A DNA stretch of 64,000 nt from an uncultured Collinsella sp. (GTDB lineage Bacteria; Actinomycetota; Coriobacteriia; Coriobacteriales; Coriobacteriaceae). Position numbers and translations under genes: made by a program. Below the pieces are notes generated by a model. It searched no databases. It worked only from the letters and a program-made list of their open reading frames with translations, and was not told the DNA's origin. Below, piece after piece: positions 43,202 through 53,324 of this stretch; positions within the stretch are counted from its first letter, which is position 1, and every line of letters begins with the position of its first letter. The stretch lies in assembly GCA_902494565.1 (NCBI GenBank), contig CABUTN010000004.1, positions 26,512 to 90,511 of the forward strand. The letters run 5' to 3'.

Positions 43202-43975
43202 TTACCTGCGCGCCTTGCCTTGGTTGGCCACGGCGTCGATCTTGGCGGCGATGGTCGCCGGGTCGCCGATGTAGCGCTTGTCGAGGACGTTGAAATCGGC
43301 ATCGAAGGTGTAGACGAGTGGCACGCCGGTGGGGATGTTGACCTTGAGGATCTCCTCGGGCGTGAGGTGCTCGAACTTCATGACGAGAGAGCGCAGGGAG
43401 TTGCCGTGTGCGGCGATGAGTACGCGCTTGCCGGCGAGCATCTGGGGGCGAATCTCGTCTTCGAAATAAGGCCAGGCACGGGCTATCGTGTCCTTGAGGC
43501 ACTCGGTGTAGGGCAGCTGGTCGGGTGCGACATCACGGTATTGCTCCTGGGTGTGGGGATCGCGCGCGTCGTTCGGCTCGAGTGCCGGCGGGCAGATATC
43601 GAAGGAGCGGCGCCAGATGAGCACCTGTTCGTCGCCGTGCTCCGCCGCGGCATCGGCCTTGTTGAGACCCTGCAACGCGCCGTAGTGGCGCTCGTTGAGC
43701 TTCCAGGATTTGATGACGGGCAGCCACTCGCGATCCATTTGGCCGAGCACGATGTTGAGGGTGTGGATCGCGCGCTTGAGGCGCGAAGTGTAGCAGACGT
43801 CAAAGTCGAAACCGGCTTCTTTGAGGGCTCGACCGCCTGCGGCGGCTTCTTCGCGGCCCGTGTCGGTGAGCTCTACGTCGGTCCAGCCGGTGAACAGGTT
43901 GAGTTTGTTCCACTCCGACTCTCCGTGGCGGATAAGGACGAGTTGGATCGTCTGCCGGTCTGTCTGGTTTGCCAT
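43202..43975 (-). CDS. gpmA: 2,3-bisphosphoglycerate-dependent phosphoglycerate mutase
   Basis: Interconverts 3- and 2-phosphoglycerate in glycolysis. The 257-residue protein has LVLIRHGESEWNKLNLFTGW with the phosphorylated His, WKLNERHYGALQGLNK and VLIAAHGNSLRSLVMKFE with the second active-site His. The ATG at 43975 has AAGGAGG before it; nine upstream codons of the open frame are excluded. A 379-bp gene-free region separates it from divergent gltB. Confidence 0.95.
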   Translation of the reverse strand: MANQTDRQTIQLVLIRHGESEWNKLNLFTGWTDVELTDTGREEAAAGGRALKEAGFDFDVCYTSRLKRAIHTLNIVLGQMDREWLPVIKSWKLNERHYGALQGLNKADAAAEHGDEQVLIWRRSFDICPPALEPNDARDPHTQEQYRDVAPDQLPYTECLKDTIARAWPYFEDEIRPQMLAGKRVLIAAHGNSLRSLVMKFEHLTPEEILKVNIPTGVPLVYTFDADFNVLDKRYIGDPATIAAKIDAVANQGKARR

Positions 43976-44112
43976 AGGGGCCTCCTTAATGTGGCACGGC
44001 ATGCGTGTCGTTTGTTTGACGCCGCAAAGGATACCCGTTTTAGGCTAAAAAGTTAACCAAGACTAACAAAATTGTTGTATTTGAATAGGATGGTGAAAGG
44101 GGATTGCTGAAA

Positions 44113-44171
44113 TGTCTTGATCTGTAACAACTAGGGATGGAAATTGGGTCTTACTGTTACAGATTGAGATG
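44113..44171. repeat. TGTAAC palindrome, copy B
   Basis: Left arm TGTCTTGATCTGTAAC (44113-44128), right arm GTTACAGATTGAGAT (44156-44170), 27-nt centre. Confidence 0.85.
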
Positions 44172-44264
44172 TTTGAAGAGGTGAGTTTGCAGGCCGAACT
44201 TGGGGCCTATGTTGTCGCCCTTGAGGTCGGCGGTGTCCACTCGTAGGGCGTGCGTTACGCGATT

Positions 44265-44274
44265 GTTTCGAAAC
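44265..44274. promoter_or_regulatory. GTTTCGAAAC palindrome upstream of gltB
   Basis: A 10-bp perfect palindrome, 80 bp before gltB. With flanks it reads ATTGTTTCGAAACG and shares TTGTTTCGAAA with the right arm of the argR upstream repeat. Operator role inferred. Confidence 0.4.
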
Positions 44275-44354
44275 GGGTGAGAAACACAACGGGCCGGCGA
44301 TGCTCCTAGTATGCCTATTCAACTGACTGTCTAAATATCTAGGGGAGGATCGCG

Positions 44355-47300
44355 ATGCAGGCAGATTCCGCTCAGCAGCAGGGCCTTTATCGCCCCGAAT
44401 TCGACCACGATGCGTGTGGCATCGGCGCGCTTGCCGATATCAACGGCGAGCGCCATCACCAGATCCTGGACGACGCACTGTCCATTCTGGTTAACTTGGA
44501 GCACCGCGGTGGTACGGGACTCGAGAAGAACACCGGCGACGGCGCTGGCATCCTGTTCCAGGTTCCGCATCACTTTTTCCGTAAAGAGGCTCAAAAGTGC
44601 GGCCAGATTCTGCCGGCAGAGGGCGACTATGGCGTAGCCATGCTGTTCTTCCCGCAGGACGACAAGGGCGTAGAGGATGCCCGCCGCGTGTTTGAGGAGG
44701 GCTGCGCCGAGGCTGGCGTGCCGCTGCTCTTTTGGCGCGAGGTGCCGGTCGACCCGCACGACCTGGGCGAGACGGCCCGCGCCTGCATGCCTACCATCCT
44801 GCAGGCCTTCCTGGGCCGTCCGGACGACACGCCGGCAGGTGACGCCTTCGAGCGCCGCCTGTACGTGTGCCGCCGCACCATCGAGAAGAAGGCTGACGCC
44901 GAGTTTGCCCTGCGCGACAAGATCTTCTACGTGTGTTCCATGAGCTCGCGCACCATCGTGTACAAGGGCATGCTTGTGGCCACGCAGATGCGTCGCTTCT
45001 TCATCGACCTCAACGACGCCGCCGTCAAGACGGCCGTAGCGCTCGTCCACTCGCGCTACTCCACCAACACCACGCCCAGCTGGGAACGCGCGCACCCCAA
45101 CCGCTTTATCATCCACAACGGCGAGATCAACACCCTCAAGGGCAACGTCAACTGGATCCGCGCCCGCGAGCCCAACCTGTACAGCCCCGTGCTGCAGCAC
45201 GATCTTGAGCGCGTGATGCCCATCATCAACCGCGAGGGTTCCGACTCCGCGATTCTGGACAATGTGCTTGAGTTTTTGGTCATGAACGGTCGCCCGCTTA
45301 CGCGTGCCGCATCCATGCTGCTGCCCGAGCCGTGGGACCACAACGACAGCCTGAGTGAGGAGCGCCGCGCCTACGACGCTTACCAGTCCATGCTCATGGA
45401 GCCGTGGGATGGCCCGGCGGCCATCGCCTTTACCGACGGTCGCACGCTGGGTGCCGCCCTCGACCGTAACGGCCTGCGTCCCGCCCGCTACTATGTGACG
45501 CGCGACGGTCGCTTTATGCTGGCGAGCGAGGTGGGCACCATCGAGGTGAGCCCCGAGAACATCCTGACGAGCGGCTGCCTGGGACCGGGCCAGATGCTCG
45601 AGGTCGACTTTGCCCGCGGGCGCGTCATCTACAACGATGAGCTGCGTGCCCGTTACGCCAAGGAAAAGCCCTACCGTGATTGGATTGCCGAGGAGACGCT
45701 AACCGTTGACGCGCTCGATGAGCCCGTTGCGGCAACGCCCGCCGAGGACGCCGAGGTGCCCGCCGCCGTGCGTATGGCCAAGCTCGGCTACCACTGGGAT
45801 GACGTCGACGAGGTCGTGCGTCCCATGGCCCAGCAGGGCAAGGCTCCGCTCGCCTCGATGGGCATCGATGCGCCGCTGGCCTGCCTGTCCAAGAAGACGC
45901 GCTCGTTCTTTGACTACTTCTATCAGTTGTTCGCCCAGGTCACGAATCCGCCGATCGATGCCCTGCGCGAGCACATGGTCACCTCGACCACGCTCTACCT
46001 GGGCAACCACGGCAACCTGCTCGAGGACTCCCGTACGGCCTGCCAGCTGGTGCGCCTGGAGCGCCCGCTGCTGAGCGAGGAGGAGTTCGACCGCATTTGC
46101 GCGATTGACCGTGTTGGCTTTAAGACCCGCCGTTTCCGTGCCGTCTACCGCCGCGATGCCGGCGAGGGCGCGCTGCAGGCTGCGCTCAAGCAGCTTGCCG
46201 AAGACGTCGAGGCTGCGGTTCGCGATGGCGTGAACATCGTGGTGCTGAGCGACCGTGCCGCTGCGGGCGAGGTGCCCGTGCCGTCGCTGCTCGCCGTGGG
46301 CTGCGTGCACAACCACCTGATCCGTGCCGGCGTGCGCACCTTTGCCGATATCGTGGTGGAGTGCGGCGATGCCGTGTCTCCGCACGACTTTGCGGCGCTG
46401 GTGGGCTACTCCGCAAGCGGCATCTACCCGTACAACGCGCATGCGTGCATCCGCAATCTGGCGGCACGCGGCGACCTGGACGTGACGGCCGAGCAGGGCA
46501 TCGCCAATTACAACAAGGCCGCGACGGCGGGCATCGTCTCCATCATGTCCAAGATGGGCATCTCCACGGTGCAGAGCTACCACTCTGCGCAGATCTTCGA
46601 GGCCGTGGGCTTTACGCCGGAGTTCGTCAACGCGTACTTCGCCGGCACGGTGAGCCGTGTGGGCGGTATGGGCGTCGAGGACGTCGAGCGCGAGCAGAAT
46701 GAGCGCTATGACGCCGCGCTTGCCATCCTTAAGAGCCCGGCTCCCGATCAGCTGCCCACGTTGGGCCTGACCAAGTGGCGCCCGCTCGGTGGCGAGGATC
46801 ACCTCATCGATCCGCAGACCGTCTACCTGCTGCAGACCGCCTGCCGCGAGGACAGCTACGACACCTTTAAGGAGTACAGCGCCCGCCTGCACCGCACCGG
46901 CCGTGCCGTGCGCCTGCGCGACCTGCTCGACTTTGATGCCGGCGGCCGCACCCCGGTGGCACTCGACGAGGTCGAGCCCGCGCTCAACATCGTCCGCCGC
47001 TTTAACACCGGCGCCATGTCGTACGGCTCCATCAGCAAGGAAGCCCACGAGTGCATGGCCATCGCCATGAACCGCCTGCACGGCCGTTCCAACTCCGGCG
47101 AGGGCGGTGAGGATCCGCGTCGCGAGACCCCGCTGGCCAACGGCGACTCCAAGAACTCCGCGATCAAGCAGGTGGCAAGCGCGCGCTTTGGCGTGACGAG
47201 CCGCTACCTGTGCAGCGCCTTCGAGATTCAGATCAAGATGGCCCAGGGCGCCAAGCCCGGCGAGGGCGGTCACCTGCCCGGCAAGAAGGTCTACCCCTGG

Positions 47301-49052
47301 ATCGCCGAGGTCCGTCAGTCCACGCCCGGCATCGGCCTGATCTCGCCTCCGCCGCACCACGACATCTACTCCATCGAGGACCTGGCCGAGCTGATCTTTG
47401 ACCTTAAGAACGCCAACCCCGGCGCGCGCGTGTCGGTCAAGCTGGTCAGCGAGGCCGGCGTCGGTACCATCGCCACCGGCGTTGCCAAGGGCGCTGCCGA
47501 CAAGATTTTGATCAGCGGCCACAACGGCGGCTCGGGTGCCGCTGCTCGCGATTCCATTTGGCACGCCGGTCTGCCGCTGGAGCTCGGTCTTGCCGAGGCC
47601 CAGCAGACGCTGCTGCAAAACGGCCTGCGCTCGCGCGTGGTGCTCGAGGCCGACGGCAAGCTCATGGACGGCACCGATGTTGCCGTCGCCTGCCTGCTGG
47701 GTGCCGAGGAGTTTGGCTTTGCGACCATGCCGCTCATCTCGATGGGCTGCCTCATGCAGCGCGACTGCCAGCAGGATACCTGCCCCGCCGGCATCGCTAC
47801 GCAAAACTGCCGCCTGCGTCGCGGCTTCCGCGGCAAGCCCGAGCACGTTGAGCACTTTATGCTCTTTGTTGCCGAGCAACTGCGCGAGGTCATGGCGAGC
47901 CTGGGCTTCCGCACCGTCGACGAGATGGTCGGCCATCCCGAGTGCTTGCGCCAGATTGAGGTCCCGGGCAACCGCAAGGCTAACCTGCTCGATCTGTCGC
48001 CCGTGCTGGCGAGCGCGACCTGTGAGTTTGGTGCCCACATCCCGGGTGCCGACGGCCGTCACTTCCTGCCCCAGATGGCTGCGGACAGCGAGCTCGACAA
48101 GACGCTCGACTCCACGTTGTTTGTGCCCTATACGGCCGATGCCCGTGCGCACCTGCGTCCGATTCGCTTCCGCGCCGATATCGCCAACGTCAACCGCTGC
48201 GTGGGCACCATCTTGGGCAACGCGGTGACCAAGGCGCATCCCGAGGGCCTGCCCGCCGGCTCCATCACCATCGATTGCGATGGTTCGGCCGGTCAGAGCT
48301 TTGGCGCTTTCCTGCCGCGCGGCATTACGCTCAACGTGTGCGGCGACGCCAACGACTACTTTGGCAAGGGCCTTTCGGGCGGCGAGGTGTCGGTGCGCCC
48401 CAACCCGCATGCGACCTACAAGTTCGACGAGAACATCATTGTGGGCAACGTTGCGTTCTTTGGCGCTACGAGCGGCCGCGGCTTCATTAACGGCCTGGCA
48501 GGCCAGCGCTTTGGCGTACGCAACTCCGGTGCCACGGTGGTGGTCGAGGGCTGCGGCAACCATGGCTGCGAGTACATGACGGGTGGTCTGGCGCTCATCC
48601 TGGGCGAGGTTGGGCAGAACTTCGCCGCCGGCATGACGGGTGGCGTGGCCTATGTCTTTGACCAGTACGGCACGCTCGATGCCCGTGTTAACCACGAGAG
48701 CGTTGAGCTTAAAGCCCCGACGGCCGGCGAGCTGGCGCAGATTCGCGAGCTCATTCAGGAGCACGTGGACGCGACGCAGAGCCCGCGCGGCATTAAGCTG
48801 CTCTACAGCTTCGACTCGATGAACAAGCACTTTGTGAAGGTCATTCCGACCGAGTACGAGCGCGTGCTGGCGATTGTCGCCGCCGCCGAAGCCGTCGGCA
48901 AGACGCATGCGCAGGCCGAGGAGCTGGCGTTTGACATTGTGACCGGTCGCGCGAGTGACGCGGATGTTGCTCGCTTCGATGTTGCGGGCGGTGCTGCGGG
49001 TGCTGCGTCCGTGGCTGCCAGCTCTGTTGCTTCGACCAAGAAGGAGGCGTAA
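44355..49052 (+). CDS. gltB: Glutamate synthase large subunit
   Basis: The large subunit makes glutamate from glutamine and 2-oxoglutarate. The 1565-residue protein has a class II glutamine amidotransferase domain (from HDACGIGALADING, catalytic Cys near residue 22), a central domain (about 460-750), the FMN-binding synthase domain (about 800-1190, with NSGEGGEDP and LISGHNGGSGAA) with the 3Fe-4S cysteines in CLMQRDCQQDTCPAG, and the C-terminal GXGXG domain (about 1270-1470). It precedes gltD by 5 bp. Confidence 0.96.
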   Translation: MQADSAQQQGLYRPEFDHDACGIGALADINGERHHQILDDALSILVNLEHRGGTGLEKNTGDGAGILFQVPHHFFRKEAQKCGQILPAEGDYGVAMLFFPQDDKGVEDARRVFEEGCAEAGVPLLFWREVPVDPHDLGETARACMPTILQAFLGRPDDTPAGDAFERRLYVCRRTIEKKADAEFALRDKIFYVCSMSSRTIVYKGMLVATQMRRFFIDLNDAAVKTAVALVHSRYSTNTTPSWERAHPNRFIIHNGEINTLKGNVNWIRAREPNLYSPVLQHDLERVMPIINREGSDSAILDNVLEFLVMNGRPLTRAASMLLPEPWDHNDSLSEERRAYDAYQSMLMEPWDGPAAIAFTDGRTLGAALDRNGLRPARYYVTRDGRFMLASEVGTIEVSPENILTSGCLGPGQMLEVDFARGRVIYNDELRARYAKEKPYRDWIAEETLTVDALDEPVAATPAEDAEVPAAVRMAKLGYHWDDVDEVVRPMAQQGKAPLASMGIDAPLACLSKKTRSFFDYFYQLFAQVTNPPIDALREHMVTSTTLYLGNHGNLLEDSRTACQLVRLERPLLSEEEFDRICAIDRVGFKTRRFRAVYRRDAGEGALQAALKQLAEDVEAAVRDGVNIVVLSDRAAAGEVPVPSLLAVGCVHNHLIRAGVRTFADIVVECGDAVSPHDFAALVGYSASGIYPYNAHACIRNLAARGDLDVTAEQGIANYNKAATAGIVSIMSKMGISTVQSYHSAQIFEAVGFTPEFVNAYFAGTVSRVGGMGVEDVEREQNERYDAALAILKSPAPDQLPTLGLTKWRPLGGEDHLIDPQTVYLLQTACREDSYDTFKEYSARLHRTGRAVRLRDLLDFDAGGRTPVALDEVEPALNIVRRFNTGAMSYGSISKEAHECMAIAMNRLHGRSNSGEGGEDPRRETPLANGDSKNSAIKQVASARFGVTSRYLCSAFEIQIKMAQGAKPGEGGHLPGKKVYPWIAEVRQSTPGIGLISPPPHHDIYSIEDLAELIFDLKNANPGARVSVKLVSEAGVGTIATGVAKGAADKILISGHNGGSGAAARDSIWHAGLPLELGLAEAQQTLLQNGLRSRVVLEADGKLMDGTDVAVACLLGAEEFGFATMPLISMGCLMQRDCQQDTCPAGIATQNCRLRRGFRGKPEHVEHFMLFVAEQLREVMASLGFRTVDEMVGHPECLRQIEVPGNRKANLLDLSPVLASATCEFGAHIPGADGRHFLPQMAADSELDKTLDSTLFVPYTADARAHLRPIRFRADIANVNRCVGTILGNAVTKAHPEGLPAGSITIDCDGSAGQSFGAFLPRGITLNVCGDANDYFGKGLSGGEVSVRPNPHATYKFDENIIVGNVAFFGATSGRGFINGLAGQRFGVRNSGATVVVEGCGNHGCEYMTGGLALILGEVGQNFAAGMTGGVAYVFDQYGTLDARVNHESVELKAPTAGELAQIRELIQEHVDATQSPRGIKLLYSFDSMNKHFVKVIPTEYERVLAIVAAAEAVGKTHAQAEELAFDIVTGRASDADVARFDVAGGAAGAASVAASSVASTKKEA

Positions 49053-49057
49053 GTGCC

Positions 49058-50539
<1,482 letters not shown>

Positions 50540-50891
50540 AGTAGTCATTTAAGAACGTCCCCAATGACTGGTCATTTTTGTCTAGTCGTTGGGGACACTC
50601 TTTGCGAGCGATTTGCTCGTTTGTCGACGTACGGGTGTTCATTTGTCGACTTCTTGGGCTGTGGTCACCTGTTGTTTCTGTGGTGGCTGTGGGTATCTGG
50701 CTCAAAAGGGCGGGTTGGCCGTCTATGTTTACCTGCGGTTTTGTTGCGGTGCGCTCATTCGGTCAAGTGCCCCGTCAAGTGTTTGGTCAGCATCTGGTTT
50801 GCAGCCGGAGGCCTATTTTGCCCGCGCTGGTCGTGGCCGACCACCCTCCTCGTAAGCTCAAATTGAGGTCTATCAGTTTGAGGAGGATGCC
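50540..50891. other. 352-bp gene-free stretch after gltD
   Basis: A REP-like unit occupies its first 65 bp. The rest is T/G-rich with no repeat or gene that I can support; AGTTTGAGGAGG before 50892 is the next ribosome-binding site. Confidence 0.5.
50543..50606. repeat. REP-like palindrome pair
   Basis: AGTCATTTAAGAACGTCCCC with AATGACT forms one arm pair; TTGTCTAGTCGTTGGGGACA and CACTCTTTGCG follow. It shares GGGGACGTTCTT (complement) with 14790-14840. Confidence 0.55.
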
Positions 50892-51587
50892 ATGACTGAC
50901 CACGCTTTAGACCGAGCGCAGCTAGCCGAAGCCGTCGGCAACGATATTGCCGACATGGCCCATTTTTGGATGCTGCGGAAGTTCCAGTTTTTGGAGCCGG
51001 CGCGCGAACAGTTCGAGATCATTGTCGACCCGTGGCTCAGCTATTGCACCGAGCCTTCGCAAAACGAAATCATGGCCTACAACATGGCATTTACCGATTG
51101 GCTGCTCTTCGAGCGCCCCTATCGCCACGGCAAGACGCTGCTCGAGCTGTATGTTGAAGAGCCGCCGACATCGCTTTCGCCTGCCTCGCTCAAGCGGCTC
51201 GAGCAGGTACGCGACACGCAGTATTTCTCGCGCTTTGGCATTTTGGACAAGGATCCTGCGACTGGTATAGTTGCGCTGAAGGATACGCGCACCGACCACC
51301 GCTTTGATGTCTACGACCCGCATATCGTGCAAAAGGAACATTGGAGCGACGGAGCGATTGCGGTGCGCCTCGCCTGCGTCGACGATGTCTGGCTGACGGC
51401 GGGACAGCTCTATCTGTATGACATCGCGCGCCTGAGTGACACGGCGGTCGATGGGCCGGGTGCGGTGCATCCGGAGGATCTGCAGGACGGCTTTGACACC
51501 TCGTGCATCAGCTTCTTTTTGCGCCTGGTCCGCGACATCATGGGTGCTCAGGGGCGGTACGTGAAGTCGCTTAACATCTACGAGTAG
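50892..51587 (+). CDS. Uncharacterised protein
   Basis: I do not recognise this 231-residue protein. It is acidic, has no signal peptide or membrane segment, and is rich in aromatic residues: FWMLRKFQFLEPAREQFEII near residue 25, YNMAFTDWLLFERPY near residue 65 and a C-terminal ISFFLRLVRDIMGAQGRYVK. GAGGAGG lies six bases before the ATG. Codon use is like its neighbours. It stands between gltD and the tandem palindrome array, so it may be single-gene. Confidence 0.75.
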   Translation: MTDHALDRAQLAEAVGNDIADMAHFWMLRKFQFLEPAREQFEIIVDPWLSYCTEPSQNEIMAYNMAFTDWLLFERPYRHGKTLLELYVEEPPTSLSPASLKRLEQVRDTQYFSRFGILDKDPATGIVALKDTRTDHRFDVYDPHIVQKEHWSDGAIAVRLACVDDVWLTAGQLYLYDIARLSDTAVDGPGAVHPEDLQDGFDTSCISFFLRLVRDIMGAQGRYVKSLNIYE

Positions 51588-51634
51588 GAGTGGGAGTAGG
51601 GGATGTGGCTGGTGTCGCCCTGCTGCCCTGACTT

Positions 51635-51691
51635 TGTCTCAATCTGTAACGTTTAGGGACAAAAACCGGTCTACCTGTTACAGATCGAGAC
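51635..51691. repeat. TGTAAC palindrome, copy C
   Basis: Left arm TGTCTCAATCTGTAAC (51635-51650), right arm GTTACAGATCGAGAC (51677-51691), 26-nt centre. Confidence 0.9.
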
Positions 51692-51713
51692 GAACGCTTG
51701 GGCGCCGCTGGTT

Positions 51714-51771
51714 TGTCTAAATCTGTAACGTTTGGGGGCCTGGAGAACGTCTAACTGTTACAGATCGAGAC
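51714..51771. repeat. TGTAAC palindrome, copy D
   Basis: Left arm TGTCTAAATCTGTAAC (51714-51729), right arm GTTACAGATCGAGAC (51757-51771), 27-nt centre. Starts 79 bp after copy C. Confidence 0.9.
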
Positions 51772-51793
51772 GTTTGGCACCTGGCTGGGGGAA

Positions 51794-51851
51794 TGTCTCA
51801 ATCTGTAACATCTACAGGCCAAAACTCGACCTACCTGTTACAAATTGGGAC
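51794..51851. repeat. TGTAAC palindrome, copy E
   Basis: Left arm TGTCTCAATCTGTAAC (51794-51809), right arm GTTACAAATTGGGAC (51837-51851), slightly diverged; 27-nt centre. Starts 80 bp after copy D. Confidence 0.88.
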
Positions 51852-51874
51852 AAAGGTTGGACGCGGTGTCGAAA

Positions 51875-51932
51875 GATCTCGATCTGTAACATCTAGCGGC
51901 CAAAAATCGGTCTTCCTGTTACAGATCAAGAC
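51875..51932. repeat. TGTAAC palindrome, copy F
   Basis: Left arm GATCTCGATCTGTAAC (51875-51890), right arm GTTACAGATCAAGAC (51918-51932), 27-nt centre. Starts 81 bp after copy E. Confidence 0.88.
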
Positions 51933-51958
51933 ATTTGTCGGCGGCGGCAACAGCGACG

Positions 51959-53029
51959 ATGGCCCATTTCTCCGATGTGGTGGTGATAGAAGTGTCTAAT
52001 ACCGTTCTTAAACACAAGCATGCAACACGTAACACCTTGGCGCGGAATAGGATGCTTGCCAGGCTCACGAAGGCGGCTGAACAAGGCGTGCTGTTTGTGA
52101 CACACGACAATGCCGAGCTCATGTGGCTGCGACGCCATGTTGGAACCGACGATATCGCGGAGCCCGAGCCGTACCTGTTCTGTTTTCAGCATGATTGGGA
52201 TGCATTGACGCCGGCGGAGCGAGCGCTGAGGACTATCAGGGGGCTTGCGGAATTTCATCCCGATTGGGCGTTTTGGGGCTATGACGCGGCACTTTTGTGG
52301 GGTTTGGAGGTGCCGAATGATCTGCTCGGGCCGCGCTTTCTTGTTAAGACGGGTTGTTCGGTGACGTTGAGCAGCGGGTGCAGGTTGTTGCGTCCGCAGA
52401 TGGCGGGCGCGCTCGAGCGTGTTGATGGCGTGCGGGTGACGTCGTTTTGGCGCACGGTAGAGGATTGCTTACTGCGTGCGCCGTTCTCCTACGGGTTGGC
52501 GATTGCCGATTCTGCACTGCGGGCGAAAGGCGTATCACGTTGGGATTTGTGCGAGCGCCTCCGCGCCGATTGCGAGGGCAGGCGAGGGTATCGCAGGGCA
52601 CAGGTGATTGCGTCGTATGCGGACGGGCTGTCCGAAAACGGCGGCGAGTCTCGGTTCCGAGCGTTCTTTATTGCGTACGGCTTTCCAGTTCCGGAGTTGC
52701 AGGTTGAGTTTCGCGACCCGCTCGATCCGAGCCAAGTGTTTCGCGTCGACTATTTTTGGCAGCTCGAGGACGGGACGTGTGTCATCGGCGAGCTCGACGG
52801 AAAGGGGAAGTACACCCTGCAGAGCGGCGGGGGCCGGGAGTCGGTAGACCCATTCGTGGCAGAGCGTCAGCGGGAATCTCATCTGACAATGCTCGGGCAC
52901 AAGGTGCTTCGGTTTACGTTTGATGAGCTCAAGAATCCGGGGAAGCTGGTTGAGAAGATGAGGTTGGCGGGTATTCCGCGACGGCCCGATTTGGCTGAGG
53001 AGTGGAGACGTCAGTGGTATGGGCGCTGA
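51959..53029 (+). CDS. AbiEi/DUF559-like protein with endonuclease-type C-terminus
   Basis: About 356 residues. The N-terminal part (ARNRMLARLTKAAEQGVLFVT) resembles the winged helix of AbiEi-type proteins, and the middle part (WRTVEDCLLRAPFSYGLAIADSAL) the linker of that group. The C-terminal 110 residues look like a PD-(D/E)XK/DUF559 fold: ESRFRAFFIAYGFPVPELQV, FRVDYFW, VIGELDGKGKY, then RQRESHLTMLGHKVLRFTFDEL. Similar two-part proteins are frequent in Actinobacteria, function unknown. The start is uncertain: a TTG at 51935, the ATG at 51959 or the ATG at 52052; none has a strong Shine-Dalgarno. It lies between palindrome arrays. Confidence 0.68.
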   Translation: MAHFSDVVVIEVSNTVLKHKHATRNTLARNRMLARLTKAAEQGVLFVTHDNAELMWLRRHVGTDDIAEPEPYLFCFQHDWDALTPAERALRTIRGLAEFHPDWAFWGYDAALLWGLEVPNDLLGPRFLVKTGCSVTLSSGCRLLRPQMAGALERVDGVRVTSFWRTVEDCLLRAPFSYGLAIADSALRAKGVSRWDLCERLRADCEGRRGYRRAQVIASYADGLSENGGESRFRAFFIAYGFPVPELQVEFRDPLDPSQVFRVDYFWQLEDGTCVIGELDGKGKYTLQSGGGRESVDPFVAERQRESHLTMLGHKVLRFTFDELKNPGKLVEKMRLAGIPRRPDLAEEWRRQWYGR

Positions 53030-53036
53030 GAGGTTT

Positions 53037-53094
53037 TGTCTCGATCTGTAACGTTTAGAAGTTGTTTGAGTTCGTAATTGTTACAGATCGAGAC
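53037..53094. repeat. TGTAAC palindrome, copy G
   Basis: Left arm TGTCTCGATCTGTAAC (53037-53052), right arm GTTACAGATCGAGAC (53080-53094), 27-nt centre; begins 7 bp after the stop of the nuclease-like gene. Confidence 0.9.
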
Positions 53095-53117
53095 AAACCG
53101 GTGAAACTTCGACCGAA

Positions 53118-53175
53118 TGTCTCGATCTGTAACATCAGGGGGCCCAATAACCCAGTACCTGTTACAGATTGAGAC
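53118..53175. repeat. TGTAAC palindrome, copy H
   Basis: Left arm TGTCTCGATCTGTAAC (53118-53133), right arm GTTACAGATTGAGAC (53161-53175), 27-nt centre. Starts 81 bp after copy G, the same period as the other array. Confidence 0.9.
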
Positions 53176-53324
53176 ATTTCCCTGGTGTCGCTAGGGTGGG
53201 ACTGCAGCGTATTCCGTCTCCCACATCCCCTCTTCCCTCCGTTAACCGACGCGTCAGCAGCAATCCAGCGGGACTAGGTGATAATGGACAAATGTTCATG
53301 TTAATCGTGAGGGAGGAGCTCGAT

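Larger units (their letters stand above)
43976..44354. other. 379-bp divergent region between gpmA and gltB
   Basis: Contains a TGTAAC palindrome (44113-44171), a TTTCGAAA palindrome (44265-44274) and the gltB ribosome-binding site AGGGGAGG. No other gene is apparent. Confidence 0.6.
51588..51958. other. 371-bp stretch filled by the tandem palindrome array
   Basis: Four TGTAAC palindromes (copies C-F) take up nearly all of it. The last arm ends 26 bp before the chosen start of the next gene. Confidence 0.75.

Noticed and set aside
50564..50866. 100-residue open frame between gltD and 50892
   Set aside because: Cys/Trp-rich, host-unlike composition and no ribosome-binding site; it runs through a REP-like repeat.
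51635..51771. Integron attC sites
   Set aside because: No R'/R'' core (GTTRRRY/RYYYAAC) arrangement or integrase gene; the arms are fully symmetric.
51635..51932. CRISPR array
   Set aside because: The period is regular, but each unit is itself a palindrome with its own two arms, the centres are partly conserved, and there are no cas genes.
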